This document shows positions 7,067-15,752 of a stretch of 64,000 nt of DNA, one piece after another. Origin of the DNA: Paenibacillus sp. PL91 (GTDB taxonomy: Bacteria; Bacillota; Bacilli; Paenibacillales; Paenibacillaceae); the NCBI RefSeq assembly GCF_012935325.2, contig NZ_JABBYG020000010.1:62001-126000 (forward strand), given 5' to 3'. The position numbers and the translations under genes are program-made. Numbering within the stretch: the stretch's first letter is position 1; each line of letters begins with the position of its first letter. The notes under the pieces are model-generated. The model did no database searches and was not told the origin of the DNA. It worked only from the letters and a program-made list of their open reading frames with translations.

Positions 7067-8392
7067 ATGTTTGTCGATAAAGCGAAAATATTTGTAAAAG
7101 GCGGCGACGGAGGCGATGGTATCGTTTCGTTTCGCCGGGAGAAATACGTAGAGCAGGGCGGTCCAGCAGGCGGCGACGGCGGACGCGGCGGCGACTTGAT
7201 TTTTCAAGTTGACGAAGGTCTCCGGACATTGATGGATTTCCGCTATCAGAAGCATTTCAAGGCTAATCGCGGAGAGCGCGGAAAAGTAAAGAGCATGCAC
7301 GGAGCGGGTGCGGAGGATACGATCGTTCGCATCCCGCCGGGTACGGTAATCGTTGATGATGATACACAGGAAATCATCGCGGATATGACGCGCCATGGGC
7401 AGCAGATCGTCATTGCAAAAGGCGGCAGAGGCGGCAGAGGCAACATCCGCTTCGCAACGCAGAACAACCCTGCTCCATATATTTCGGAGAACGGCGAGGA
7501 AGGGCAAGAGCGCTGGGTTGTGCTTGAGCTTAAAGTCATGGCAGATGTTGGGCTTGTTGGCTTTCCAAGCGTAGGCAAGTCGACCTTGCTTTCTGTCGTT
7601 TCTGGAGCAAAGCCCAAAATTGGCGCTTATCACTTTACGACCATTACGCCGAATCTTGGCGTGGTAGACGTAGGGGACGGCAGAAGCTTCGTAATGGCCG
7701 ATTTGCCGGGCTTGATCGAGGGCGCGCATGAAGGTGTTGGGCTCGGACATGAGTTTCTTCGCCATGTTGAACGGACAAGGGTCATTATCCATGTCATCGA
7801 TATGTCCGCTTCCGAAGGACGCGATCCTTTTGAGGATTGGGTGAAAATCAACGAAGAGCTGGTACTCTACAATGAGAAGCTTGCCGATCGTCCGCAAATC
7901 ATTGCTGCAAACAAAATGGACATGCCGGATTCCGAGGAGCAGCTTGAGCTGTTCAAGCAGCAGCTTGCAGAAGTGAGCGGCGACCGCAATTACGAAATTT
8001 TACCTATTTCCTCGCTCACAAAGCAGGGAATACAGGAGCTTTTGTACAAAGCGGCTGACGTGCTTGATACGGTATCCGAACAGGTCGAGATCGAAGACGT
8101 GAAGGATGTAGCTGAGCGTAAAGTCTACACTTATGAGAAACGTGAAGAAACAACCTTTACCATTCATAAGGAAGATGAAGTTTACGTGATCGTCAGCGAA
8201 GGAATCGATAAATATATGAAGCGAATGAATTTGACCTCTTATGATGCGGTTATGCGCTTTGCGCGTACGATGCGCAAAATGGGAGTCGATGCGGAGCTTC
8301 GTAAAATGGGCGCAAAAGATGGCGATATGGTACAAATCGGCGACTTCGCGTTTGAATTCTTCGAGGGCAGCGATTACAATCCAAACGGCTAG
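7067..8392 (+). CDS. obg: GTPase Obg
   Basis: Essential ribosome-associated GTPase acting in 50S assembly and stress signalling. The 441-aa product has the Gly-rich Obg fold (about 1-158, with GGDGGDGIVSFRREK), the G domain with P-loop GFPSVGKST, switch region and DLPGLIEGA, NKMD specificity motif, and the C-terminal OCT domain found in Gram-positive Obg. All G motifs are intact. It follows spo0B by 13 nt and is closed by a terminator. Confidence 0.98.
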   Translation: MFVDKAKIFVKGGDGGDGIVSFRREKYVEQGGPAGGDGGRGGDLIFQVDEGLRTLMDFRYQKHFKANRGERGKVKSMHGAGAEDTIVRIPPGTVIVDDDTQEIIADMTRHGQQIVIAKGGRGGRGNIRFATQNNPAPYISENGEEGQERWVVLELKVMADVGLVGFPSVGKSTLLSVVSGAKPKIGAYHFTTITPNLGVVDVGDGRSFVMADLPGLIEGAHEGVGLGHEFLRHVERTRVIIHVIDMSASEGRDPFEDWVKINEELVLYNEKLADRPQIIAANKMDMPDSEEQLELFKQQLAEVSGDRNYEILPISSLTKQGIQELLYKAADVLDTVSEQVEIEDVKDVAERKVYTYEKREETTFTIHKEDEVYVIVSEGIDKYMKRMNLTSYDAVMRFARTMRKMGVDAELRKMGAKDGDMVQIGDFAFEFFEGSDYNPNG

Positions 8393-8410
8393 AACACAAA
8401 TGCAGGAATG

Positions 8411-8436
8411 AAGACGGCGAAAGCCGTCTTTTCTTA
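8411..8436 (+). terminator. Terminator after obg
   Basis: Stem AAGACGGC/GCCGTCTT with GAAA tetraloop and TTCTT tail. Confidence 0.88.
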
Positions 8437-8445
8437 TTTTGCCTA

Positions 8446-8474
8446 TTGCCCGAAACAGTATATTTCGATATAAT
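8446..8474 (+). promoter_or_regulatory. Sigma-A promoter of pheB-hom-thrB-pheA
   Basis: TTGCCC (8446-8451) and TATAAT (8469-8474) with a 17-nt spacer, directly after the obg terminator and about 44 nt before pheB. Confidence 0.72.
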
Positions 8475-8517
8475 GTCCACTATAGGTGAACAATTGTCTT
8501 TTTGAGGAGGACGAATA

Positions 8518-8955
8518 GTGACTAAACGCTATTATGTCGTTCGGGAGGACATTTTACCGGAAGCGATAATGAAGACGATACAAGTAAAAGAGATGCTTAG
8601 CAGAGGCGAAGCGGCAACCGTTCATGAAGCGGTTGAGCGCGCTGGGCTTAGTCGAAGCGCTTTTTATAAGTATAAAGATGGCGTTTATGCGCTCAATGAG
8701 CTTGAGCGTGAACGCATTGCGACGATTGCCATGGATTTGGAGCATCGCTCGGGCGTGCTCTCGAACGTGCTCAGCACGGTGGCAGGCTTGGAAGGCAATG
8801 TGCTGACCATGAATCAGACCATTCCGCTTCAAGGCTTGGCTAACGTCGTCATCTCAGTCGATATTTCGCAGCTTTCCGGGGAACTGTCATCGTTGGTCGA
8901 AATGCTCCGCAGCCTGCCAGGCGTGCGCAAAGCCTCGGTCATCGGACAAGGATAA
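8518..8955 (+). CDS. pheB: ACT domain protein PheB
   Basis: Small cytoplasmic protein of 145 aa with an N-terminal helix-turn-helix-like part (LSRSAFYKYKDGVYAL) and a C-terminal ACT domain (about 70-145: HRSGVLSNVLSTVAGLEGNVLTMNQ). Such proteins sit between obg and pheA in Bacillus. The molecular role is not settled; the ACT domain suggests amino-acid sensing, possibly of the threonine/phenylalanine branches encoded behind it. GTG start with AGGAGG 9 nt upstream. Confidence 0.88.
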   Translation: MTKRYYVVREDILPEAIMKTIQVKEMLSRGEAATVHEAVERAGLSRSAFYKYKDGVYALNELERERIATIAMDLEHRSGVLSNVLSTVAGLEGNVLTMNQTIPLQGLANVVISVDISQLSGELSSLVEMLRSLPGVRKASVIGQG

Positions 8956-8979
8956 CAGAATAGATAATGGAGGTTATAT

Positions 8980-10266
8980 ATGAAGCCGGTTAAAGTTGGA
9001 TTATTAGGTCTTGGAACTGTAGGTACAGGTGTCGTTCGCATTGTTGAAGGACATCAAGAGGATTTGGCAAGTCAGGTCGGCTCGCCGATCGTCATTGAAA
9101 AGGTGCTCGTTCAGAATAAGAGCAAGGCGCGCAATGTCTCCATGGATCAAGATAAGCTTACAGAAGACCCTTGGGATATTATCCGTCACCCGGACATTGA
9201 CGTTATCGTTGAGGTTATGGGCGGAATCGGGCTTACGAAGGAATACATTTTGGAGGCGCTATCCCTTGGCAAGCATGTCGTAACAGCCAATAAAGATTTG
9301 ATGGCGCTGCATGGTCCTGAAATATTGGCGAAAGCGCAGGAGAATCGCTGCGATGTGATGTATGAGGCCAGTGTAGCAGGCGGTATCCCAATCATCCGTA
9401 CGCTCGTTGAAGGCTTTTCCTCCGACCGTATCAATAAAATCATGGGTATCGTAAACGGAACAACAAACTTTATTTTGACAAAAATGAGCCAAGAGGGCGC
9501 TTCTTACCTAGACGTGCTGAAGGAAGCCCAGGAGCTTGGCTATGCAGAAGCCGATCCGACATCGGATGTCGAGGGTCTTGATGCGGCGCGCAAAATGACG
9601 ATTCTTGCTACAATCGGCTTCCGTGCCAACGTAGCGCTTGAGGATGTTTCGGTTCAAGGCATCTCTTCGGTAAGCAAAGAAGATATTTTGTATGCGAAGC
9701 GCCTTGGCTATGAAGTGAAGCTGCTCGGTATCGCGGAGCGTCAGGATGATCTGATCAGCATTAGCGTTCAGCCAACGATGGTAAAGCAAACGCATCCGAT
9801 TGCATCGGTTAACGGCGTGTTTAACGCGGTATATGTATACGGCGAAGCGGTTGGCGAAACGATGTTCTACGGGGCAGGCGCAGGCGAGCTGCCGACAGCA
9901 ACCTCTATCGTGTCCGATTTAGTTGCCGTAGTGAAGAACCTGAAGCTTGGCGTTAACGGCATGCAGGGAAGCCTTGCTTACAAAGAGAAGAAGCTGAAAA
10001 CTGACGAGCAAATCTCTTCCAAATATTTCTTGCTGCTTAAAGTAGCGGATCGCGCCGGCGTTCTTGCGCGCATTACGCAAGTATTCGCTGACTTTGAAGT
10101 GAGCTTGGAGTCTGTGCTGCAGCAGCCTACTCCGTCGAATCCGGAAGTTGAAATTATTGTCATAACGCATGATGCGAATAAAGCAGCCATGAAGAAAGTG
10201 CTTGCATCGTTCGAATCGCTTGATGTCGTTCACGAAGTAAAGAGCGTCTATCGCGTAGAAGGGTAA
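8980..10266 (+). CDS. hom: Homoserine dehydrogenase
   Basis: Reduces aspartate semialdehyde to homoserine with NAD(P)H, feeding threonine and methionine synthesis. The 428-aa product has the Rossmann motif GLLGLGTVGTGVV at the N-terminus, the catalytic-domain signatures ANKDLMA and GIVNGTTNFILT, and a C-terminal ACT domain (about 350-428) for feedback control. It begins 24 nt after pheB with a GGAGG site and is followed by thrB after 6 nt. Confidence 0.97.
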   Translation: MKPVKVGLLGLGTVGTGVVRIVEGHQEDLASQVGSPIVIEKVLVQNKSKARNVSMDQDKLTEDPWDIIRHPDIDVIVEVMGGIGLTKEYILEALSLGKHVVTANKDLMALHGPEILAKAQENRCDVMYEASVAGGIPIIRTLVEGFSSDRINKIMGIVNGTTNFILTKMSQEGASYLDVLKEAQELGYAEADPTSDVEGLDAARKMTILATIGFRANVALEDVSVQGISSVSKEDILYAKRLGYEVKLLGIAERQDDLISISVQPTMVKQTHPIASVNGVFNAVYVYGEAVGETMFYGAGAGELPTATSIVSDLVAVVKNLKLGVNGMQGSLAYKEKKLKTDEQISSKYFLLLKVADRAGVLARITQVFADFEVSLESVLQQPTPSNPEVEIIVITHDANKAAMKKVLASFESLDVVHEVKSVYRVEG

Positions 10267-10272
10267 TTTAAA

Positions 10273-11247
10273 ATGAATAATCGTAGAGTCATCGTTAAAA
10301 TACCAGCAAGCACGGCCAATTTGGGTCCAGGCTTCGATACGCTCGGAATGGCGCTCTCGCTGTATGCATGGGTTGAAATGTGCATCTCGGATCAAACGGA
10401 ATTTCAATTTTACGGCGATCATATGAAGGGCTTGCCAAAGGACAAATCAAATTTGCTATATAAGGTCGCGCAGTTGGTTTTCAAAGAGGCGGGCGTCGAA
10501 GTACCGGAGCTGTCGATTTCGATGCACAGCGATATTCCGCTTACGCGTGGACTTGGCAGCAGCGCAACGGCTATCGTAGGCGCGCTGGTTGCAGCGAATG
10601 CATTGATCGGCAGTCCGCTCACAAACGATAAGCTGTTCCAAATGGCTACGACATTAGAAGGGCATCCTGATAATGTGGGCGCATCGTTGTTCGGAGGCAT
10701 CATCGTTTCAGCTTGGGACGGCGAGCGGGCTGATTACATACGCATTGAGCCGCATGAGAGCCTCACTACGCTCGTTGCGATACCGGCCTTTCAGCTTTCG
10801 ACGGAGAAGGCGCGTCATGCGCTGCCGTCGCAGGTCAGCATGGCAGACGCCGTATTCAACGTCAGCCGCAGCTCGCTGCTCGTCGCGGCGCTTGCTGGCG
10901 GAGAGCTTGGAATGATCCGGCATGCGATGAAAGATCGGCTGCACCAGCCATACCGCGCAGCGCTCATTCCCGGCATGTCGGCAATTTTGGAGAGCGCGGT
11001 TGAGCATGGCGCGCTTGGCGTTGCGCTAAGCGGAGCAGGGCCGACGCTCATTGCCTTTGTTGACGACAGGACGAATGGCAAGCCGCTCGAGCAATTTTTG
11101 CTTGATATGCTCAAGCAAGAAGGCATTGAAGCGAAGACGCTATGGCTGTCGCCATGCGTGAATGGCCCGCAAGTTACGGTTGAGGATATTTTGAAGCAGC
11201 CAGCCATTCCTCTTCCTGATAGAATTAAAGGAGAAATGAAGCTATGA
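10273..11247 (+). CDS. thrB: Homoserine kinase
   Basis: GHMP kinase of 324 aa that phosphorylates homoserine in threonine synthesis. Motif 1 PASTANLGPGFD lies at the N-terminus, the ATP motif PLTRGLGSSATAIVGA at about 90-105, and motif 3 LGVALSGAGPTLIAF near 255. It is embedded between hom and pheA, with a 4-nt overlap (ATGA) with pheA. threonine synthase is not in the window. Confidence 0.97.
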   Translation: MNNRRVIVKIPASTANLGPGFDTLGMALSLYAWVEMCISDQTEFQFYGDHMKGLPKDKSNLLYKVAQLVFKEAGVEVPELSISMHSDIPLTRGLGSSATAIVGALVAANALIGSPLTNDKLFQMATTLEGHPDNVGASLFGGIIVSAWDGERADYIRIEPHESLTTLVAIPAFQLSTEKARHALPSQVSMADAVFNVSRSSLLVAALAGGELGMIRHAMKDRLHQPYRAALIPGMSAILESAVEHGALGVALSGAGPTLIAFVDDRTNGKPLEQFLLDMLKQEGIEAKTLWLSPCVNGPQVTVEDILKQPAIPLPDRIKGEMKL

Positions 11248-12113
11248 AGACGATAGCCGTTTTACCTGCCGGCTCCGTATCGGATGAGGCAGCTAGACAT
11301 TTTTTTCATGGAGAAGAAATTAATTGGAAGCATCACCGGCTTATTTCCGATGTGTTCTTATCTACGGTCAATGGCATCAGCGATTACAGCATCATTCCGA
11401 TCGAGAATACAATTGAAGGCTCTGTGAGCTTACATATGGATTGGCTCGTGCATGAGGTGGATATTCCGATTCAAGCAGAGTGGGTATACCCATCCATTCA
11501 AAATTTGATCGGACGAGAGTCGGAGCTGCTCGGCGATGACGGAGAATTGGATTATTCGCGTATTACAAAGGTTATCAGCCACCCCGTTGCGATTGCACAG
11601 TGCTTGCAGTTTTTGCGCACGCATTTGCCTCATGCCGTTACGGAGCATGTAAGCAGTACAGCTGAAGGCGTAAGAATCGTGCAAAATAACCCGAATGCCG
11701 GATGGGCGGCAATCGGCACCAAGACAGCTGCTGCAAATGAGAAGTTGGATGTGCTCGCTAGCGAGATTACCGACCACGATAACAATTACACCCGTTTTTT
11801 GCTGGTTGGACAAGAACCATACACGGCTCGCCAATCCGATCAGATCAAAACGAGCATTTTAATTACGCTGCCTGAGGACTATCCGGGTGCGCTCCACCAA
11901 GTGCTTTCCGCTTTTGCATGGCGCAAAATCAACTTATCCCGCATCGAGTCGCGTCCGACGAAGAAAAAGCTCGGCAATTACTATTTCTTTATTGATATCG
12001 AAATGGCGCTTGATACGGTGCTGCTTCCTTCAGCTATTCAAGAAATCGAGGCTATCGGCTGTCAGGTGCGTGTTCTGGGAAGCTATCCTAGCTTTGCGGA
12101 ATTTAATAAATGA
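11244..12113 (+). CDS. pheA: Prephenate dehydratase
   Basis: Converts prephenate to phenylpyruvate for phenylalanine synthesis. The 289-aa monofunctional enzyme has the PDT motif NYTRFLLVG near 180 and a C-terminal ACT domain with the ESRP motif (SRIESRPTKK) that binds phenylalanine. There is no chorismate mutase domain. The start overlaps the thrB stop (ATGA), so translation is probably coupled. A terminator follows about 110 nt downstream. Confidence 0.96.
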   Translation: MKTIAVLPAGSVSDEAARHFFHGEEINWKHHRLISDVFLSTVNGISDYSIIPIENTIEGSVSLHMDWLVHEVDIPIQAEWVYPSIQNLIGRESELLGDDGELDYSRITKVISHPVAIAQCLQFLRTHLPHAVTEHVSSTAEGVRIVQNNPNAGWAAIGTKTAAANEKLDVLASEITDHDNNYTRFLLVGQEPYTARQSDQIKTSILITLPEDYPGALHQVLSAFAWRKINLSRIESRPTKKKLGNYYFFIDIEMALDTVLLPSAIQEIEAIGCQVRVLGSYPSFAEFNK

Positions 12114-12222
12114 TTTGCGGTGCGAAAAACAGTGCCGGAAAAAGGAACGATGATCTTGAAGTTTAGAAAAAACGTCTCTGTTTTCGGCATAAAAGTGCTC
12201 GATTAATCAAAGACGTTAAAGG

Positions 12223-12260
12223 AAGCCGAGTTCACTCTTAGGGGTGTGCTCGGCTTTTTT
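12223..12260 (+). terminator. Terminator after pheA
   Basis: Stem AAGCCGAG/CTCGGCTT with an 18-nt loop and a T run. The 110 nt between pheA and the stem hold only a weak 18-codon ORF (12150-12206) that is not called. Confidence 0.85.
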
Positions 12261-12375
12261 ACTATTTTTTTTGTGAAAGTGGAGACACCTGCCCATGTTC
12301 TGCATAGGATGTAAGGATTGATAATAGGCATTAGTGTGCCATGTTATTCAGAACGTGACAGGAGGTTAACAGCGA

Positions 12376-14280
12376 GTGAAAATCCATATTGTGAAAAAAG
12401 GCGAATCCTTATACTTTATCGGCCAAAAGTATAACGTATCGCTGGAAGAGATTTTGAAGCTTAATCCGGGCATTACGAATCCGGACGCCATTGATGTAGG
12501 CATGAAGCTGAAAATTCCGTCAAGCCATGCAGGAGGACCAGGAGGCGGAATGGATATTATGCACCAGCATATCGTAAAACAAGGAGATACGCTTTGGAAG
12601 CTGTCAAAAGCTTGGGGAGTGCCGCTTGCAGACATGATTAAAGCGAATCCACAGCTTAAAAATCCGAACGTGCTGCTCACTGGCGAGATTGTGAACATAC
12701 CTAAGGTTGGTCATTCAACGCAGGAAGTTCCAGGCCATGGCGGGGGACACGTAGCTGCGCAAAATGCAGGCGGCGCCAGCTCCCTCCACCCAACATCGAT
12801 CATGCAGGGCGTACAGGGCTTGGTCGGTAAGCTATCGACGGCTCCATTTGCAGGGAAGACGCCTACAGGTCCAATCACGGGCAAGACACCGACCGCTCCT
12901 ATTGCACCGGTTGCGCCAGTGGCGCCTGCACCAGTGGAACCGGCGCCAGAGGCACCCGTTCAAGAGAAAAAGCCTACGGCTCCAATCGTGAAGCCGGTAG
13001 CGCCAGCACCGCTCCCTGCGCCTAAAGCGGCTGCAGTTGAGCCGGCGAAAAAAGCACTCCCGATCGAGAAGCCGGTAGAGAAAAAGCTGAAACCGATCCA
13101 TTCCGAATACAAGCCTAATGTTGATTTGTTCAAGCAATATGGCATACCGGCAACAGAAGCGTTGTCCTTGTATGATTTGCCGAAAGCGCCTGAAATGGTC
13201 TCCCCTGCTTCGCAGCAGCCAAACTTTGGCGGTCACGGCTATGGCCAGCCGATGACGATGCCGGCACAAATGGGGCATGGCTACGGCCAGCCAATGGTTA
13301 TGCCAGCGCAAATGGGACACGGTTATGGCCACCCGATGGTAATGGGAGAACAAACCGGTCACGGCTACGGCAGCTGGCAGCAGCCTGTCCCATTTGAAAA
13401 CAATTTAAGTCCGTTTAGTGAAGGCAACGAAGCACCATTTGATTGTCCTCCAGGAACCGTATTTGTCGGAAGCTATCCATCACCTTCGACGCTGCCGTTG
13501 AGCGCTGGTCCAGGATGGGGCTACGGTCAGCCGATGGTAAGTCCTCTTCAAGAGGGTGCTCATGAAAATAGCCAGATGGTTGCAGGGGCTTCAGCGTTTC
13601 CAAACCAAGGCTTTGTAGCTCCGATGGCGGTGCAGCCGAACCAAGGAATAATGCCGTTATCGGCGCAGCCGAACCAAGGAATATCGCCGTTATCGGCGCA
13701 GCCAAATCAAGGGATCATGCCGTTATCGGCGCAGCCGAACCAAGGATTCATGCCTTTATCGGCGCAGCCGAACCAAGGGATCATGCCGTTATCGGCACAG
13801 CCGAACCAAGGGATCATGCCGTTATCGGCGCAGCCGAACCAAGGTTGGGTTTCTCCGTTAGCGACTCAACCAAATCAAGGCTGGGTATCCCCTGCCGGCA
13901 TGCAGCCAGAGCATGGCTATGGGCATGGTGCAATTTCACCTGTTAATATGCAGCCGGATTATGGCTACGGTTATGGCCATGGCGCAGTCTCGCCAGCGAA
14001 TATGCAGCCTGACTACGGAAATGGCTATGGAAATTCTGCGCCATATATGCAATACCCAAACTGGCCGCAAACAGCTGGTGTTGGCAATGTAAATCAAGGT
14101 GACTGCGGCTGCAAGGGAAATCGGTCAGATCAAAATGCTGCTAAGGAAGCGGATGTTGAAGCGCCGAAAGCAGTAAAAGCAGCTGTACCGCGGAAAAACA
14201 CCAAAAAGGCGGTTATCCGAACGGTTGCTTCTCGCCCGAACAAAAATAAACGTGGCAATCAGCCATGGATCAATCGTTAA
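12376..14280 (+). CDS. safA: SafA-like LysM spore coat protein with tandem repeats
   Basis: Spore morphogenetic protein: in B. subtilis SafA directs the inner coat and binds cortex peptidoglycan by LysM. The 634-aa product has two LysM domains (about 1-48, HIVKKGESLYFIGQKYN; about 58-108, HIVKQGDTLWKLSKAWG), a Pro/Ala-rich stretch (about 140-240), GHGYGQPM repeats (about 285-332), eight QPNQG units (about 420-508) and a Gly/Tyr-rich region, then a basic C-terminus ending in KNKRGNQPWINR. GTG start, AGGAGG 10 nt upstream. Only the LysM part is strongly conserved in this family; the SafA name rests on LysM plus position before bofC/ruv. Confidence 0.8.
   Translation: MKIHIVKKGESLYFIGQKYNVSLEEILKLNPGITNPDAIDVGMKLKIPSSHAGGPGGGMDIMHQHIVKQGDTLWKLSKAWGVPLADMIKANPQLKNPNVLLTGEIVNIPKVGHSTQEVPGHGGGHVAAQNAGGASSLHPTSIMQGVQGLVGKLSTAPFAGKTPTGPITGKTPTAPIAPVAPVAPAPVEPAPEAPVQEKKPTAPIVKPVAPAPLPAPKAAAVEPAKKALPIEKPVEKKLKPIHSEYKPNVDLFKQYGIPATEALSLYDLPKAPEMVSPASQQPNFGGHGYGQPMTMPAQMGHGYGQPMVMPAQMGHGYGHPMVMGEQTGHGYGSWQQPVPFENNLSPFSEGNEAPFDCPPGTVFVGSYPSPSTLPLSAGPGWGYGQPMVSPLQEGAHENSQMVAGASAFPNQGFVAPMAVQPNQGIMPLSAQPNQGISPLSAQPNQGIMPLSAQPNQGFMPLSAQPNQGIMPLSAQPNQGIMPLSAQPNQGWVSPLATQPNQGWVSPAGMQPEHGYGHGAISPVNMQPDYGYGYGHGAVSPANMQPDYGNGYGNSAPYMQYPNWPQTAGVGNVNQGDCGCKGNRSDQNAAKEADVEAPKAVKAAVPRKNTKKAVIRTVASRPNKNKRGNQPWINR
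13228..13371 (+). repeat. GHGYG-type repeat inside the coat gene
   Basis: Three repeats of about 42-45 bp encode GHGYGQPMxMPAQM-like units (GQPMTMPAQM, GQPMVMPAQM, GHPMVMGEQT), followed by a partial GHGYGSW. Confidence 0.85.
13632..13902 (+). repeat. Eight 33-36-bp QPNQG repeats inside the coat gene
   Basis: Units encode QPNQGIMPLSA with variants ISPLSA, FMPLSA, WVSPLAT and WVSPAGM. The central units are almost identical at the DNA level (GCAGCCGAACCAAGG cores), consistent with recent slippage or unequal recombination, and copy number may vary between strains. Confidence 0.9.
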
Positions 14281-14296
14281 CATTCAGAACTGAATT

Positions 14297-14335
14297 AAAG
14301 CGCATCAGAAGCCATTAGGCTTCGGTGCGCTTTTT
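14297..14335 (+). terminator. Terminator after safA
   Basis: Stem AAAGCGCA...TGCGCTTT with an inner GAAGCC/GGCTTC stem and a T-rich tail. Confidence 0.87.
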
Positions 14336-14431
14336 CTTTTTAGGCTTGGAAGGGGGCGGAGAAAGAAGGCTTTGAATATTTATGTAACATTGGCGCATAC
14401 TATCAAAAAATATAATGAAGGGGTCATCCCC

Positions 14432-15067
14432 ATGATGGAATTCAGCCTTTGGAAAAACTTAAAAAAGCGACTTCGCAACAAGCGCCGTCCGATGTGGTTG
14501 CTGGGCGCAATTCTGTTTAGCCTATTTGCAGGTTCGCTCGCCTTAAATACCGAAAACATATTAGCTGCGCCAAATCTAGCTGAGCACCAAAGCAGCATCG
14601 TAAAGACGCTGGAGAGGCAAAATGGACTTCTTTCCGTTAAGCTTCACCAAATTTATGTGTGCGGAGAAGAGTCGAAACCGCTTGGCCGGATGATGAGCAA
14701 ACAAATTATAGAGCTCTTGCAAGCTCATCCAGAATGGAAGACGGTGCTCGACACGGAGCAAAGCACCGTTCATTTTGAACAAAGCATTGATGACATGTCC
14801 GAGCACTGCAAGGCCAACGCCTATATGGGAGTGGACAAGAAGGGCAATCTTACGCTCTTTGACGGTGTTCCGAAAAAGGAAAAAGTCGTTCGCACCTTTT
14901 TCCAGCTAGATGTTCGCTATATGGAAAGCAGCCTGCCGCAGGACAAGCTGGATCAGCTTGCGAAGGGAATTCGGATTAGCGACATGGATGAATACAACAG
15001 CGTGTTGTCCACCTATAGCGATTTTGCAATTGAGCAAAACCAAAAAGTAATGAAGCCTGCCTATTAG
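14432..15067 (+). CDS. bofC: BofC-like forespore regulator of SpoIVB
   Basis: BofC is a forespore-made secreted inhibitor of the SpoIVB protease, which times sigma-K activation. The product (211 aa from ATG 14432) has a basic N-terminus, a signal-anchor segment (WLLGAILFSLFAGSLAL, about 22-38), then a soluble domain with the family-like features QNGLLSVKLHQIYVCGEE and RTFFQLDVRYMESS. A TTG at 14372 is in frame, but AAGGGG 8 nt before ATG 14432 favours the later start. Its place upstream of ruv matches B. subtilis. The partner SpoIVFA/FB pair is encoded at 1809-3600 in the same window. Confidence 0.8.
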   Translation: MMEFSLWKNLKKRLRNKRRPMWLLGAILFSLFAGSLALNTENILAAPNLAEHQSSIVKTLERQNGLLSVKLHQIYVCGEESKPLGRMMSKQIIELLQAHPEWKTVLDTEQSTVHFEQSIDDMSEHCKANAYMGVDKKGNLTLFDGVPKKEKVVRTFFQLDVRYMESSLPQDKLDQLAKGIRISDMDEYNSVLSTYSDFAIEQNQKVMKPAY

Positions 15068-15085
15068 CAGGATGGCCGTAACGAG

Positions 15086-15113
15086 AGATCGCACCTATTG
15101 TGCGATCTTTTTT
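15086..15113 (+). terminator. Terminator after bofC
   Basis: Perfect 9-bp stem AGATCGCAC/GTGCGATCT, 5-nt loop, seven or more T. Confidence 0.93.
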
Positions 15114-15148
15114 TATTTAGGTCCGTCAGCTGAAATATCAAACGCGCG

Positions 15149-15177
15149 TTCTCATTCACGCCATCTTTTGCTATAAT
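15149..15177 (+). promoter_or_regulatory. Possible promoter of the ruvCAB operon
   Basis: A perfect TATAAT (15172-15177) lies 72 nt before ruvC. The element 17 nt upstream is a poor TTCTCA, so the -10 carries most of the evidence. No LexA-type box was recognised near it. Confidence 0.45.
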
Positions 15178-15248
15178 GGATGAAGCAACTTTCAGAGAGT
15201 ATGCTGTTAGTATGTTTTACCCTGTAAAACTTTTGAGGAGATGGCCGT

Positions 15249-15752
15249 TTGCGCGTTCTTGGAATTGACCCTGGTTATGCAATCGTTGGATTTGGCTTCA
15301 TAGATAAGATCGGACACAAGCTTACGCCCGTGCAATACGGCGCAATTCAGACGGAAGCCCATACGCCCCCCGAGCAGCGGTTGCTGCAAGTTTACGAGTC
15401 CGCGGGTGCATTGATGGATAAATATAAACCAGATACCGTAGGCGTAGAGAAGTTGTTTTTTAACCGGAACGTAACGACAGCGTTTGATGTGGCGCAGGCT
15501 AGAGGCGCTATTATTTTGGCGGCTGCGCAGCGGGGATTGCCGATCGGCGAATATACGCCGCTTCAGGTGAAGCAGGCAGTCGTCGGGTACGGGAAAGCGG
15601 AGAAGAAACAGGTGCAGGAAATGGTCAAAATGTTTCTGAAGCTCTCGGCGGTGCCTAAGCCGGATGACGTTGCCGATGCGCTTGCAGTAGCCATTTGCCA
15701 TGCTCATTCCGTCGTACTGAACCAGAAAATTAATGAGGTGAATCGTTCGTGA
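15249..15752 (+). CDS. ruvC: Holliday junction endonuclease RuvC
   Basis: Resolves Holliday junctions left by RuvAB. The 167-aa product starts with the RNase H-fold strand carrying the first catalytic Asp (RVLGIDPG), has VGVEKLFFNRN with the catalytic Glu, and ends with the Asp pair in KPDDVADALAVAICH. TTG start preceded by GAGGAG. B. subtilis lacks ruvC (it uses RecU), so a RuvC next to ruvAB is a Paenibacillus/clostridial-type trait. It overlaps ruvA by 4 nt. Confidence 0.96.
   Translation: MRVLGIDPGYAIVGFGFIDKIGHKLTPVQYGAIQTEAHTPPEQRLLQVYESAGALMDKYKPDTVGVEKLFFNRNVTTAFDVAQARGAIILAAAQRGLPIGEYTPLQVKQAVVGYGKAEKKQVQEMVKMFLKLSAVPKPDDVADALAVAICHAHSVVLNQKINEVNRS

Noticed and set aside
6998..7897. 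299-codon minus-strand frame antisense to obg
   Set aside because: Shadow of the highly conserved obg gene; no family features.
12150..12206. 18-codon ORF behind pheA
   Set aside because: The AAAGGA site is only 3 nt from the ATG and nothing else supports translation.
13632..13902. 33-bp repeats as CRISPR or mobile repeat
   Set aside because: They are in frame inside the coat protein gene and encode a regular peptide repeat.
15121..15248. LexA (SOS) box in front of ruvCAB
   Set aside because: No GAACN4GTTC-like sequence was seen in the upstream region.
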